A program made the position numbers and the translations under genes. Below are positions 21,001 to 33,149 of a DNA stretch of 64,000 nt, one piece after another. Below the pieces are notes generated by a model. That model had not been told where the DNA came from. It saw nothing but the letters and a program-made list of their open reading frames with translations, and made no database searches. Positions within the stretch are counted from its first letter, which is position 1, and every line of letters starts with the position of its first letter. Origin of the DNA: Meandrina meandrites (Eukaryota > Cnidaria > Anthozoa > Scleractinia > Meandrinidae); assembly GCA_963693305.1 (NCBI GenBank), contig OY855905.1:38226137-38290136 (forward strand), written 5' to 3'.

Positions 21001-21289
21001 CCAAGTGTGGTGTATAGAGTTGCTCTTTAATTCTCGTTTATTTACTTATAGTGGTCAATTAACAAGAAATTTTAAAACAAATAGGCAAAATGAAGACGTT
21101 ATACGACTCTCAGCCTGGGGTATGTTCTTAGCATGTTCTTAAAATTTGGGTAAATCTCAGCCTCAACGTTCTTATAAGAAAAGGTTCTTATATATAAAAA
21201 GAGTGCACTGAAATGTGTATGTAAAGATAGCTACAGATATAACTTGTACGTACTTACAATCGTCCTGTGTTAAAGTTGAGGGCACTCCA
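18088..21289. repeat. Two truncated array units without a nuclease gene
   Basis: These hold only upstream-flank sequence. Two copies of a segment encoding ESERASDSGVPSTL-like sequence (18973-19164 and 21172-21363) are nearly identical, as are the blocks at 18600-18960 and 20610-21120. The latter sequence (TATAGAGCGGCCCCGTTGGA, and a region with GTTCTTAAGATGTTCTTAAG) is absent from the 3434-bp units. Within 20255-20375 a 60-bp block is repeated directly. Confidence 0.85.
20378..20602. mobile_element. MITE with approx. 46-bp inverted ends
   Basis: Left AGAGAGCCTAGCACAGACG... and right ...CGCCTGTGCTTAAGCTCTCT are inverted copies, as are AGCCACGGACGGCACCCGGA and TCCGGCTGCCGTCCGTGGCT-type sequence further in. 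It is present in only one truncated unit, next to a short direct duplication of the flanking array sequence. Confidence 0.85.
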
Positions 21290-23264
21290 GAGTCTGAAGC
21301 TCTTTCCGTTTGTTTGTGAATGTTAGGAACCCAAATGAAATGTGCAAACGAAACGAAACTCAATTAAATTACAATGTTCAAGGAAAGCGACATATGATCT
21401 GCCCACATTCCGAACTGTCTACAACTTGAATTGAAAGTGACTTAACTGTAATCACGCGATGCGTGGATCAACAAAAACGTCAACATCTTATGTGATTAAC
21501 CAAAGTTCTAGAACTTTCTTTTGCTGTATTTAGCTTTCCGCCAATTGAGTTGTCTTCTCCATCTCGTTTCGACTTCCCTTCACGTATTTTTTGCCAAACT
21601 AATTACACCCTTTTCATTGCTCTTGATAGTTAATGATTATTAAAAATTACTTGAAACAGACTTGGTTTGTCTCCTAGAAATAAAATGTAAAATGTAAAAT
21701 GTCAGCAAGGTTTTGGTGTGTGGCTGTGTGTCACAACTGATTTATTCACATTTTAAATTTTCACCATCTTTCACTGCGTTAAGGAACGAACAAATGAAAA
21801 CGACAGTAGATTATGCGAGTGAAGCGATACATGATCTGCTTGCACTGGGAACAATGGACGGCTTGTAATCACGAAGTAAGCACCAGACGGGAAAAACATA
21901 TTAAATGGTCAACTAGACATATGGAATTTCCCTTCACTGAATTTAACATCGTAATTCGATTTCGCTTTGTTTTACTGGCAAAAATTGTGACTTCTTTCCA
22001 TTGCTTTATACACTTTAAAATTAACTACCAAAATTGGTGTGAAATGAGGTTAAATTGGAGTTGAGCTCTCGTTATTAAACTGAGACTGTTCATTTCCGCA
22101 GCCTGTTTTAAACACTGTTTTACATATTTCGTTGTGAATGCAATCAGTTGATATTTTTCCATTATCTGATCAAACCTAATTTCTCCTCAAAACAACTACA
22201 CAAATCAAGCTAGCAGGTTAGGAGAAAGAAGGGTTAATAAATGGAAAGGAAATGTATGTCTTGACCGTTATTAAGATAAATGTATGGAACCAGTAAGGAG
22301 AACTTCTACGTTTACAATAGGGCTTAACTCAAAGTATAAATTATATCATTCTGTACTCTTATCTGCTGTTTTCTTAACTAAGGAAAAACGTCAGTGCAGT
22401 GAGGTACATTGATCGAAAACAAGGAAACCAATCGCCAATCGCAGACACCTTTTTGAAGAACAACATCTGCGGTTCACAAAAATGTCAATAAGTTTAAATT
22501 CCATCAAATTCTCGGGGAGTTGGAACTCATGATATGATCATGGGTTATTTGTAAGAAAATGTCAAAAAACTGGAATCAGACATAAAATTCACAAAGATAA
22601 ACTCCAAATCAGAAATATACATTTATTAAGTAATAAAGGAACGCAGTTTAAGAGAATAAATTAGGATTAGGCGCGCGAATTTCGCGACTTTTCGAGAAGC
22701 GGTCTGAAAGGGCACCTGATACCTTAAAGGACTTAAAGGAACGCGAAGAATTGAAGTTTCATTTCAGTGATCCTCGTTGTAAACACTTAACAATTCAGTC
22801 ACCGTAACCGAAAGAACCACAACCTAATGCAAGTGAACAATAGAAGCAGGGAGTTGAGGTTAAAATTACTTCAGGCAATCATATTCGCTTCAGTTCAATT
22901 AGATATAGTACATAATATTACCATCATTTCAGTATGAATAAAACGGCTTACTGCTACGTTAAATATGAAAAGAAAAACAATGCTAGAAATTTTCAATATG
23001 AATTCTCGCTAATGATCTTCTCTCCGCGTTGGCTATAGCTGTCCTCGAGGCCGCGGCTTCACTTTCTTTTGAGTTCCTCTCTTTAAGCAGACTTGTACGT
23101 GGAAATTAAAGGCAGCAGATTGCAGCTGATCGCCTCAACAGGAATGAATTTATGATCAGTTCAGTATGCTAAGACCTTGCTAAGGCCGCAGTTGGTGCAG
23201 CCAGGTTGTGCCGTAGATCTAATAAACATTCCTGTTCCAGTAAATAAGACGGTAGTTTTTCTTG

Positions 23265-24377
23265 TCACTGCATGTCGCTAGATTTGGATGCAGGAAACAA
23301 ATTAATAGCATATTTGCCGAGTAACGTTGTGATATCTTTGTCACACGGCTCTTTTCCCGGGTTGTTTTCGCGCCAAAAGCCGCCGTAGTTCCTTCTTTCT
23401 TCCACCCATTTTCCGTCAGGATTTTGCAACTGGAAAGTGCAGTAGGCCGCAGCCCACATCGCGCTGGGAACATTTATCCGGAATTTGCTAACGTCCATAT
23501 AGTTACTGAACCCTCCACAGCCGAAATATCTGGGAATGGCTGCGCCATTGTATGGATATGTCGAAGGAATCGCTCCAACGATGATGTACATTTTTGCATT
23601 CGTTGTCGCACAGTAATCCCGACCCCACTTAACTATCTGTCGTTCAAATTGCATCCATTTACCACTATTGAATCTTGCAAATTGGGGGACAACGTTTGTG
23701 AAGGTAAACGTCGCAGCAGCCCTTTTCGGATCCCCTCTGCCGTACGCCGCCGCGATTAAGTGCCCTCTGTGTATGCCCACTTTTTTCTGATTAGCAGGCA
23801 ACACCTCACTGCAGTTTGTAAACTCGCCTGTAATCTGTCTATTTGGATTTAAACTATTGTACCATTGTTTATCAAGCCACAGGCCTGCTGGTGCGTTACA
23901 GTTATAGCATGCCTCTCTATCCAAAGAAGTGACGTAGTCGCTTTCATGCTGTTGATAATGCTGGTGGAGTGATCGGTCATTGCTTGGCCTGAAGTTTGTA
24001 CCGGGACGACTGTAATCGGCAGCGTTCAGTTGATCTCCGGTCATCACAGTTGCTGCATATAGTGGGATCCTCAGGTTGCAGTCATAGAGAATGGCGACTG
24101 TATTGCCTTCACAAAGATACGCTAGATTTTGCTTTTGACTGAAGATTTCAAGACCAGAAGGTGCGTAACCTGTCAGTTTTTTGTCTAAGTCAGGCTTGGG
24201 GTTTCCGTGTACGTCGCAAGCTCCCAAAATGTTGCACTCACAGCCTTCAAAACCATTCCACTGACAGGAAGGGTTGCTAGAAACTCCGTTCATCAAATGT
24301 CCTATCACTATGAAGGCCAGTAAAGCGACAACTAATCTCTTCATGACTTTACTTGCTGCAGTGAACCGACCAAACAT
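23265..24377 (-). CDS. Secreted DNA/RNA non-specific endonuclease, array copy 1
   Basis: A single exon of 370 codons, or 359 if translation starts at the second ATG (24344), which I favour: it gives a clean leader (MKRLVVALLAFIVIGHLMNG) with cleavage near SSNPSC, and only this ATG is shared with copy 4. The domain is the beta-beta-alpha metal Endonuclease_NS family. HRGHL at residues 203-207 matches the DRGH motif with catalytic His206; the following FTNVVPQFARFN with Asn237 and Glu245 matches the metal-binding Asn and helix Glu. The first Asp of DRGH is His here. Twelve or more cysteines fit an extracellular protein, and the N-terminal part resembles ENDOD1-like animal nucleases. It should cut DNA and RNA outside the cell or in vesicles. 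The protein is identical to copies 2 and 3. Confidence 0.92.
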   Translation of the reverse strand: MFGRFTAASKVMKRLVVALLAFIVIGHLMNGVSSNPSCQWNGFEGCECNILGACDVHGNPKPDLDKKLTGYAPSGLEIFSQKQNLAYLCEGNTVAILYDCNLRIPLYAATVMTGDQLNAADYSRPGTNFRPSNDRSLHQHYQQHESDYVTSLDREACYNCNAPAGLWLDKQWYNSLNPNRQITGEFTNCSEVLPANQKKVGIHRGHLIAAAYGRGDPKRAAATFTFTNVVPQFARFNSGKWMQFERQIVKWGRDYCATTNAKMYIIVGAIPSTYPYNGAAIPRYFGCGGFSNYMDVSKFRINVPSAMWAAAYCTFQLQNPDGKWVEERRNYGGFWRENNPGKEPCDKDITTLLGKYAINLFPASKSSDMQ

Positions 24378-26698
24378 TGTATGAGAAACGAATTAAAAGG
24401 CTCGCACGCGACTAGAGCGACAGACTAACTGACCCGTGTTGATACACAGCTGGAGAACGTTACGTATGTCATTAACATATTTTCACCTGTTCGCTTATCC
24501 TCGGAAAATGCGTATTAGATAGAAGCTTTAAATCGGCTCAATATGATCTATAGATTTTTCTGATGTTATGGTTACGCTCATATTTTGTAGCTACGTGAAT
24601 GGACATGTAAATCATAAATTAAACCATGTAAACTTGGTTTACATTCTTTGTAAATTTACATGAAATTTACATGAAATTCAGGGGCACCCAGCGGAGGTGT
24701 TTCGCAAAAAGGTGTTCCGTTCAGAGTCTGAAGCTCTCTCCGTTTGTTTATGAATGTTAGGAACTCAAATGGAATGTGCAAACGAAACGAAACTCAATTA
24801 AATTACAATGTTCGAGGAAAGCGACATATGATCTGCCCACATTCCGAACTGTCTACAACTTGAATTGAAAGTGACTTAACTGTAATCACGCGATGCGTGG
24901 ATCAACAAAAACGTCAACATCTTATGTGATTAACCAAAGTTCTAGAACTTTCTTTTGCTGTATTTAGCTTTCCGCCAATTGAGTTGTCTTCTCCATCTCG
25001 TTTCGACTTCCCTTCACGTATTTTTTGCCAAACTAATTACACCCTTTTCATTGCTCTTGATAGTTAATGATTATTAAAAATTACTTGAAACAGACTTGGT
25101 TTGACTCCTAGAAATAAAATGTAAAATGTAAAATGTCAGCAAGGTTTTGGTGTGTGGCTGTGTGTCACAACTGATTTATTCACATTTTAAATTTTCACCA
25201 TCTTTCACTGCGTTAAGGAACGAACAAATGAAAACGACAGTAGATTATGCGAGTGAAGCGATACATGATCTGCTTGCACTGGGAACAATGGACGGCTTGT
25301 AATCACGAAGTAAGCACCAGACGGGAAAAACATATTAAATGGTCAACTAGACATATGGAATTTCCCTTCACTGAATTTAACATCGTAATTCGATTTCGCT
25401 TTGTTTTACTGGCAAAAATTGTGACTTCTTTCCATTGCTTTATACACTTTAAAATTAACTACCAAAATTGGTGTGAAATGAGGTTAAATTGGAGTTGAGC
25501 TCTCGTTATTAAACTGAGACTGTTCATTTCCGCAGCCTGTTTTAAACACTGTTTTACATATTTCGTTGTGAATGCAATCAGTTGATATTTTTCCATTATC
25601 TGATCAAACCTAATTTCTCCTCAAAACAACTACACAAATCAAGCTAGCAGGTTAGGAGAAAGAAGGGTTAATAAATGGAAAGGAAATGTATGTCTTGACC
25701 GTTATTAAGATAAATGTATGGAACCAGTAAGGAGAACTTCTACGTTTACAATAGGGCTTAACTCAAAGTATAAATTATATCATTCTGTACTCTTATCTGC
25801 TGTTTTCTTAACTAAGGAAAAACGTCAGTGCAGTGAGGTACATTGATCGAAAACAAGGAAACCAATCGCCAATCGCAGACACCTTTTTGAAGAACAACAT
25901 CTGCGGTTCACAAAAATGTCAATAAGTTTAAATTCCATCAAATTCTCGGGGAGTTGGAACTCATGATATGATCATGGGTTATTTGTAAGAAAATGTCAAA
26001 AAACTGGAATCAGACATAAAATTCACAAAGATAAACTCCAAATCAGAAATATACATTTATTAAGTAATAAAGGAACGCAGTTTAAGAGAATAAATTAGGA
26101 TTAGGCGCGCGAATTTCGCGACTTTTCGAGAAGCGGTCTGAAAGGGCACCTGATACCTTAAAGGACTTAAAGGAACGCGAAGAATTGAAGTTTCATTTCA
26201 GTGATCCTCGTTGTAAACACTTAACAATTCAGTCACCGTAACCGAAAGAACCACAACCTAATGCAAGTGAACAATAGAAGCAGGGAGTTGAGGTTAAAAT
26301 TACTTCAGGCAATCATATTCGCTTCAGTTCAATTAGATATAGTACATAATATTACCATCATTTCAGTATGAATAAAACGGCTTACTGCTACGTTAAATAT
26401 GAAAAGAAAAACAATGCTAGAAATTTTCAATATGAATTCTCGCTAATGATCTTCTCTCCGCGTTGGCTATAGCTGTCCTCGAGGCCGCGGCTTCACTTTC
26501 TTTTGAGTTCCTCTCTTTAAGCAGACTTGTACGTGGAAATTAAAGGCAGCAGATTGCAGCTGATCGCCTCAACAGGAATGAATTTATGATCAGTTCAGTA
26601 TGCTAAGACCTTGCTAAGGCCGCAGTTGGTGCAGCCAGGTTGTGCCGTAGATCTAATAAACATTCCTGTTCCAGTAAATAAGACGGTAGTTTTTCTTG

Positions 26699-27811
26699 TC
26701 ACTGCATGTCGCTAGATTTGGATGCAGGAAACAAATTAATAGCATATTTGCCGAGTAACGTTGTGATATCTTTGTCACACGGCTCTTTTCCCGGGTTGTT
26801 TTCGCGCCAAAAGCCGCCGTAGTTCCTTCTTTCTTCCACCCATTTTCCGTCAGGATTTTGCAACTGGAAAGTGCAGTAGGCCGCAGCCCACATCGCGCTG
26901 GGAACATTTATCCGGAATTTGCTAACGTCCATATAGTTACTGAACCCTCCACAGCCGAAATATCTGGGAATGGCTGCGCCATTGTATGGATATGTCGAAG
27001 GAATCGCTCCAACGATGATGTACATTTTTGCATTCGTTGTCGCACAGTAATCCCGACCCCACTTAACTATCTGTCGTTCAAATTGCATCCATTTACCACT
27101 ATTGAATCTTGCAAATTGGGGGACAACGTTTGTGAAGGTAAACGTCGCAGCAGCCCTTTTCGGATCCCCTCTGCCGTACGCCGCCGCGATTAAGTGCCCT
27201 CTGTGTATGCCCACTTTTTTCTGATTAGCAGGCAACACCTCACTGCAGTTTGTAAACTCGCCTGTAATCTGTCTATTTGGATTTAAACTATTGTACCATT
27301 GTTTATCAAGCCACAGGCCTGCTGGTGCGTTACAGTTATAGCATGCCTCTCTATCCAAAGAAGTGACGTAGTCGCTTTCATGCTGTTGATAATGCTGGTG
27401 GAGTGATCGGTCATTGCTTGGCCTGAAGTTTGTACCGGGACGACTGTAATCGGCAGCGTTCAGTTGATCTCCGGTCATCACAGTTGCTGCATATAGTGGG
27501 ATCCTCAGGTTGCAGTCATAGAGAATGGCGACTGTATTGCCTTCACAAAGATACGCTAGATTTTGCTTTTGACTGAAGATTTCAAGACCAGAAGGTGCGT
27601 AACCTGTCAGTTTTTTGTCTAAGTCAGGCTTGGGGTTTCCGTGTACGTCGCAAGCTCCCAAAATGTTGCACTCACAGCCTTCAAAACCATTCCACTGACA
27701 GGAAGGGTTGCTAGAAACTCCGTTCATCAAATGTCCTATCACTATGAAGGCCAGTAAAGCGACAACTAATCTCTTCATGACTTTACTTGCTGCAGTGAAC
27801 CGACCAAACAT
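26699..27811 (-). CDS. Secreted DNA/RNA non-specific endonuclease, array copy 2
   Basis: The same 370-residue protein as copy 1, with leader, HRGH motif and metal-binding Asn intact; preferred start at 27778. Upstream flank starts GTATGAGAAACG as in the other tandem copies, so promoter and coding region were duplicated together. Identical proteins in three neighbours mean very recent duplication, continuing homogenisation, or assembly repetition. Confidence 0.92.
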   Translation of the reverse strand: MFGRFTAASKVMKRLVVALLAFIVIGHLMNGVSSNPSCQWNGFEGCECNILGACDVHGNPKPDLDKKLTGYAPSGLEIFSQKQNLAYLCEGNTVAILYDCNLRIPLYAATVMTGDQLNAADYSRPGTNFRPSNDRSLHQHYQQHESDYVTSLDREACYNCNAPAGLWLDKQWYNSLNPNRQITGEFTNCSEVLPANQKKVGIHRGHLIAAAYGRGDPKRAAATFTFTNVVPQFARFNSGKWMQFERQIVKWGRDYCATTNAKMYIIVGAIPSTYPYNGAAIPRYFGCGGFSNYMDVSKFRINVPSAMWAAAYCTFQLQNPDGKWVEERRNYGGFWRENNPGKEPCDKDITTLLGKYAINLFPASKSSDMQ

Positions 27812-30132
27812 TGTATGAGAAACGAATTAAAAGGCTCGCACGCGACTAGAGCGACAGACTAACTGACCCGTGTTGATACACAGCTGGAGAACGTTACGTA
27901 TGTCATTAACATATTTTCACCTGTTCGCTTATCCTCGGAAAATGCGTATTAGATAGAAGCTTTAAATCGGCTCAATATGATCTATAGATTTTTCTGATGT
28001 TATGGTTACGCTCATATTTTGTAGCTACGTGAATGGACATGTAAATCATAAATTAAACCATGTAAACTTGGTTTACATTCTTTGTAAATTTACATGAAAT
28101 TTACATGAAATTCAGGGGCACCCAGCGGAGGTGTTTCGCAAAAAGGTGTTCCGTTCAGAGTCTGAAGCTCTCTCCGTTTGTTTATGAATGTTAGGAACTC
28201 AAATGGAATGTGCAAACGAAACGAAACTCAATTAAATTACAATGTTCGAGGAAAGCGACATATGATCTGCCCACATTCCGAACTGTCTACAACTTGAATT
28301 GAAAGTGACTTAACTGTAATCACGCGATGCGTGGATCAACAAAAACGTCAACATCTTATGTGATTAACCAAAGTTCTAGAACTTTCTTTTGCTGTATTTA
28401 GCTTTCCGCCAATTGAGTTGTCTTCTCCATCTCGTTTCGACTTCCCTTCACGTATTTTTTGCCAAACTAATTACACCCTTTTCATTGCTCTTGATAGTTA
28501 ATGATTATTAAAAATTACTTGAAACAGACTTGGTTTGACTCCTAGAAATAAAATGTAAAATGTAAAATGTCAGCAAGGTTTTGGTGTGTGGCTGTGTGTC
28601 ACAACTGATTTATTCACATTTTAAATTTTCACCATCTTTCACTGCGTTAAGGAACGAACAAATGAAAACGACAGTAGATTATGCGAGTGAAGCGATACAT
28701 GATCTGCTTGCACTGGGAACAATGGACGGCTTGTAATCACGAAGTAAGCACCAGACGGGAAAAACATATTAAATGGTCAACTAGACATATGGAATTTCCC
28801 TTCACTGAATTTAACATCGTAATTCGATTTCGCTTTGTTTTACTGGCAAAAATTGTGACTTCTTTCCATTGCTTTATACACTTTAAAATTAACTACCAAA
28901 ATTGGTGTGAAATGAGGTTAAATTGGAGTTGAGCTCTCGTTATTAAACTGAGACTGTTCATTTCCGCAGCCTGTTTTAAACACTGTTTTACATATTTCGT
29001 TGTGAATGCAATCAGTTGATATTTTTCCATTATCTGATCAAACCTAATTTCTCCTCAAAACAACTACACAAATCAAGCTAGCAGGTTAGGAGAAAGAAGG
29101 GTTAATAAATGGAAAGGAAATGTATGTCTTGACCGTTATTAAGATAAATGTATGGAACCAGTAAGGAGAACTTCTACGTTTACAATAGGGCTTAACTCAA
29201 AGTATAAATTATATCATTCTGTACTCTTATCTGCTGTTTTCTTAACTAAGGAAAAACGTCAGTGCAGTGAGGTACATTGATCGAAAACAAGGAAACCAAT
29301 CGCCAATCGCAGACACCTTTTTGAAGAACAACATCTGCGGTTCACAAAAATGTCAATAAGTTTAAATTCCATCAAATTCTCGGGGAGTTGGAACTCATGA
29401 TATGATCATGGGTTATTTGTTAGAAAATGTCAAAAAACTGGAATCAGACATAAAATTCACAAAGATAAACTCCAAATCAGAAATATACATTTATTAAGTA
29501 ATAAAGGAACGCAGTTTAAGAGAATAAATTAGGATTAGGCGCGCGAATTTCGCGACTTTTCGAGAAGCGGTCTGAAAGGGCACCTGATACCTTAAAGGAC
29601 TTAAAGGAACGCGAAGAATTGAAGTTTCATTTCAGTGATCCTCGTTGTAAACACTTAACAATTCAGTCACCGTAACCGAAAGAACCACAACCTAATGCAA
29701 GTGAACAATAGAAGCAGGGAGTTGAGGTTAAAATTACTTCAGGCAATCATATTCGCTTCAGTTCAATTAGATATAGTACATAATATTACCATCATTTCAG
29801 TATGAATAAAACGGCTTACTGCTACGTTAAATATGAAAAGAAAAACAATGCTAGAAATTTTCAATATGAATTCTCGCTAATGATCTTCTCTCCGCGTTGG
29901 CTATAGCTGTCCTCGAGGCCGCGGCTTCACTTTCTTTTGAGTTCCTCTCTTTAAGCAGACTTGTACGTGGAAATTAAAGGCAGCAGATTGCAGCTGATCG
30001 CCTCAACAGGAATGAATTTATGATCAGTTCAGTATGCTAAGACCTTGCTAAGGCCGCAGTTGGTGCAGCCAGGTTGTGCCGTAGATCTAATAAACATTCC
30101 TGTTCCAGTAAATAAGACGGTAGTTTTTCTTG

Positions 30133-31245
30133 TCACTGCATGTCGCTAGATTTGGATGCAGGAAACAAATTAATAGCATATTTGCCGAGTAACGTTGTGA
30201 TATCTTTGTCACACGGCTCTTTTCCCGGGTTGTTTTCGCGCCAAAAGCCGCCGTAGTTCCTTCTTTCTTCCACCCATTTTCCGTCAGGATTTTGCAACTG
30301 GAAAGTGCAGTAGGCCGCAGCCCACATCGCGCTGGGAACATTTATCCGGAATTTGCTAACGTCCATATAGTTACTGAACCCTCCACAGCCGAAATATCTG
30401 GGAATGGCTGCGCCATTGTATGGATATGTCGAAGGAATCGCTCCAACGATGATGTACATTTTTGCATTCGTTGTCGCACAGTAATCCCGACCCCACTTAA
30501 CTATCTGTCGTTCAAATTGCATCCATTTACCACTATTGAATCTTGCAAATTGGGGGACAACGTTTGTGAAGGTAAACGTCGCAGCAGCCCTTTTCGGATC
30601 CCCTCTGCCGTACGCCGCCGCGATTAAGTGCCCTCTGTGTATGCCCACTTTTTTCTGATTAGCAGGCAACACCTCACTGCAGTTTGTAAACTCGCCTGTA
30701 ATCTGTCTATTTGGATTTAAACTATTGTACCATTGTTTATCAAGCCACAGGCCTGCTGGTGCGTTACAGTTATAGCATGCCTCTCTATCCAAAGAAGTGA
30801 CGTAGTCGCTTTCATGCTGTTGATAATGCTGGTGGAGTGATCGGTCATTGCTTGGCCTGAAGTTTGTACCGGGACGACTGTAATCGGCAGCGTTCAGTTG
30901 ATCTCCGGTCATCACAGTTGCTGCATATAGTGGGATCCTCAGGTTGCAGTCATAGAGAATGGCGACTGTATTGCCTTCACAAAGATACGCTAGATTTTGC
31001 TTTTGACTGAAGATTTCAAGACCAGAAGGTGCGTAACCTGTCAGTTTTTTGTCTAAGTCAGGCTTGGGGTTTCCGTGTACGTCGCAAGCTCCCAAAATGT
31101 TGCACTCACAGCCTTCAAAACCATTCCACTGACAGGAAGGGTTGCTAGAAACTCCGTTCATCAAATGTCCTATCACTATGAAGGCCAGTAAAGCGACAAC
31201 TAATCTCTTCATGACTTTACTTGCTGCAGTGAACCGACCAAACAT
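30133..31245 (-). CDS. Secreted DNA/RNA non-specific endonuclease, array copy 3
   Basis: The same 370-residue protein again, all motifs intact; preferred start at 31212. This is the last perfect unit. The sequence upstream in the minus direction (31593-32390) belongs to the fourth unit and ends at the LINE insertion. Confidence 0.92.
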   Translation of the reverse strand: MFGRFTAASKVMKRLVVALLAFIVIGHLMNGVSSNPSCQWNGFEGCECNILGACDVHGNPKPDLDKKLTGYAPSGLEIFSQKQNLAYLCEGNTVAILYDCNLRIPLYAATVMTGDQLNAADYSRPGTNFRPSNDRSLHQHYQQHESDYVTSLDREACYNCNAPAGLWLDKQWYNSLNPNRQITGEFTNCSEVLPANQKKVGIHRGHLIAAAYGRGDPKRAAATFTFTNVVPQFARFNSGKWMQFERQIVKWGRDYCATTNAKMYIIVGAIPSTYPYNGAAIPRYFGCGGFSNYMDVSKFRINVPSAMWAAAYCTFQLQNPDGKWVEERRNYGGFWRENNPGKEPCDKDITTLLGKYAINLFPASKSSDMQ

Positions 31246-32678
31246 TGTATGAGAAACGAATTAAAAGGCTCGCACGCGACTAGAGCGACAGACTAACTGA
31301 CCCGTGTTGATACACAGCTGGAGAACGTTACGTATGTCATTAACATATTTTCACCTGTTCGCTTATCCTCGGAAAATGCGTATTAGATAGAAGCTTTAAA
31401 TCGGCTCAATATGATCTATAGATTTTTCTGATGTTATGGTTACGCTCATATTTTGTAGCTACGTGAATGGACATGTAAATCATAAATTAAACCATGTAAA
31501 CTTGGTTTACATTCTTTGTAAATTTACATGAAATTTACATGAAATTCAGGGGCACCCAGCGGAGGTGTTTCGCAAAAAGGTGTTCCGTTCAGAGTCTGAA
31601 GCTCTCTCCGTTTGTTTATGAATGTTAGGAACTCAAATGGAATGTGCAAACGAAACGAAACTCAATTAAATTACAATGTTCGAGGAAAGCGACATATGAT
31701 CTGCCCACATTCCGAACTGTCTACAACTTGAATTGAAAGTGACTTAACTGTAATCACGCGATGCGTGGATCAACAAAAACGTCAACATCTTATGTGATTA
31801 ACCAAAGTTCTAGAACTTTCTTTTGCTGTATTTAGCTTTCCGCCAATTGAGTTGTCTTCTCCATCTCGTTTCGACTTCCCTTCACGTATTTTTTGCCAAA
31901 CTAATTACACCCTTTTCATTGCTCTTGATAGTTAATGATTATTAAAAATTACTTGAAACAGACTTGGTTTGACTCCTAGAAATAAAATGTAAAATGTAAA
32001 ATGTCAGCAAGGTTTTGGTGTGTGGCTGTGTGTCACAACTGATTTATTCACATTTTAAATTTTCACCATCTTTCACTGCGTTAAGGAACGAACAAATGAA
32101 AACGACAGTAGATTATGCGAGTGAAGCGATATATGATCTGCTTGCACTGGGAACAATGGACGGCTTGTAATCACGAAGTAAGCACCAGACGGGAAAAACA
32201 TATTAAATGGTCAACTAGACATATGGAATTTCCCTTCACTGAATTTAACATCGTAATTCGATTTCGCTTTGTTTTACTGGCAAAAATTGTGACTTCTTTC
32301 CATTGCTTTATACACTTTAAAATTAACTACCAAAATTGGTGTGAAATGAGGTTAAATTGTTACAGTTCGCTATGAGTTGAGCTCTCGTTATTTTTTTTTT
32401 ATTTTTTTTTCGCTACTATAGCACTTTATTTAACAATCAATACACAGTCAAACATTATACAGTAAAACATTACATTACATTACATTACATTACGTTATGT
32501 TACAAGAAACAAAGCACTTTGCAAGATATTTCCTATAATACACTACTAAATCGTAATGGAAGGGAAGGGAATTTTAATAAAGTTAGTGCAAAAGTATCTA
32601 TTTCGCTAAACGCCTTTACAAGAATTGAAAATACCTTGGATAAGAGGAGAAACTATTTGATATCTATTCAGTTTCTAT

Positions 32679-33125
32679 TTATTTAATCTGTTCTATTTTG
32701 TATTTATAAACCCTTTTCTTTATGAAGTCTGAGATCAGTAGTGATTCATTTTGGAGTTTTCTTTTGTAAATATAATAATTCATAAATAGAAGGGTGTAAT
32801 TAAGTTTTCTTTTTAAGCTATGTGATGTGTTCATCAAGCCAAATAAAACCTCTTTCGTCGTGAGAGCGAAAGAAGAATTGTTATTTAAATTGAACCATTG
32901 TAACACCTTATCAGCGAAAGATTTTGTGAAGTGACAATTAATTAACGAATGATCTATAGAATCCATTTCTCCACAGTAGATGCAGTCTCCGTCTTCCTTG
33001 ATCTTGAATCTGAAAAGCTCCTTTTTAGTTAAAAAAATCCTATGAATTACCTTGAAATGAAATTCTCGCAATTTGTTTTCTTTAGAGGTTCCACGAATTG
33101 ATTGAAATATTTGATTGCAGCAGAT
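32679..33125 (-). pseudogene. LINE ORF2 C-terminal zinc-binding part
   Basis: Encodes the region after the reverse transcriptase with CIYCGEMDSIDHSLINC, a Cys/His cluster of the zf-RVT kind found in this LINE group, preceded by REFHFKVIHRIFLTKKELFRF. It is out of frame with the preceding segment, so a frameshift separates them near 33070-33160. Confidence 0.85.
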
Positions 33126-33149
33126 GTTTTCGGAAGTAATCGATTTTTC

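Larger units (their letters stand above)
21290..31592. repeat. Three 3434-bp tandem units
   Basis: Units run about 21290-24724, 24725-28158 and 28159-31592, with the nuclease genes exactly 3434 bp apart. Units 2 and 3 match each other almost base for base; the only difference I saw is TTTGTAAGAAAA (22556, 25990) versus TTTGTTAGAAAA (29424). Each unit has the gene on the minus strand, about 1.1 kb of downstream flank and about 2.1 kb of other non-coding sequence, including a TGTAAA/TTTACA-rich palindromic stretch about 250 bp upstream of the gene (for example 24625-24680). Confidence 0.95.

Noticed and set aside
23424..23759. Plus-strand 111-codon frame, repeated in each unit
   Set aside because: Antisense shadow of the nuclease gene; repeats only because the unit repeats.
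25247..25498. Plus-strand 83-86-codon frame starting MRVKRYMICLHW, present five times
   Set aside because: Recurs with the array unit; no domain, and its C-terminal end changes freely between units (19630-19890, 21813-22064).
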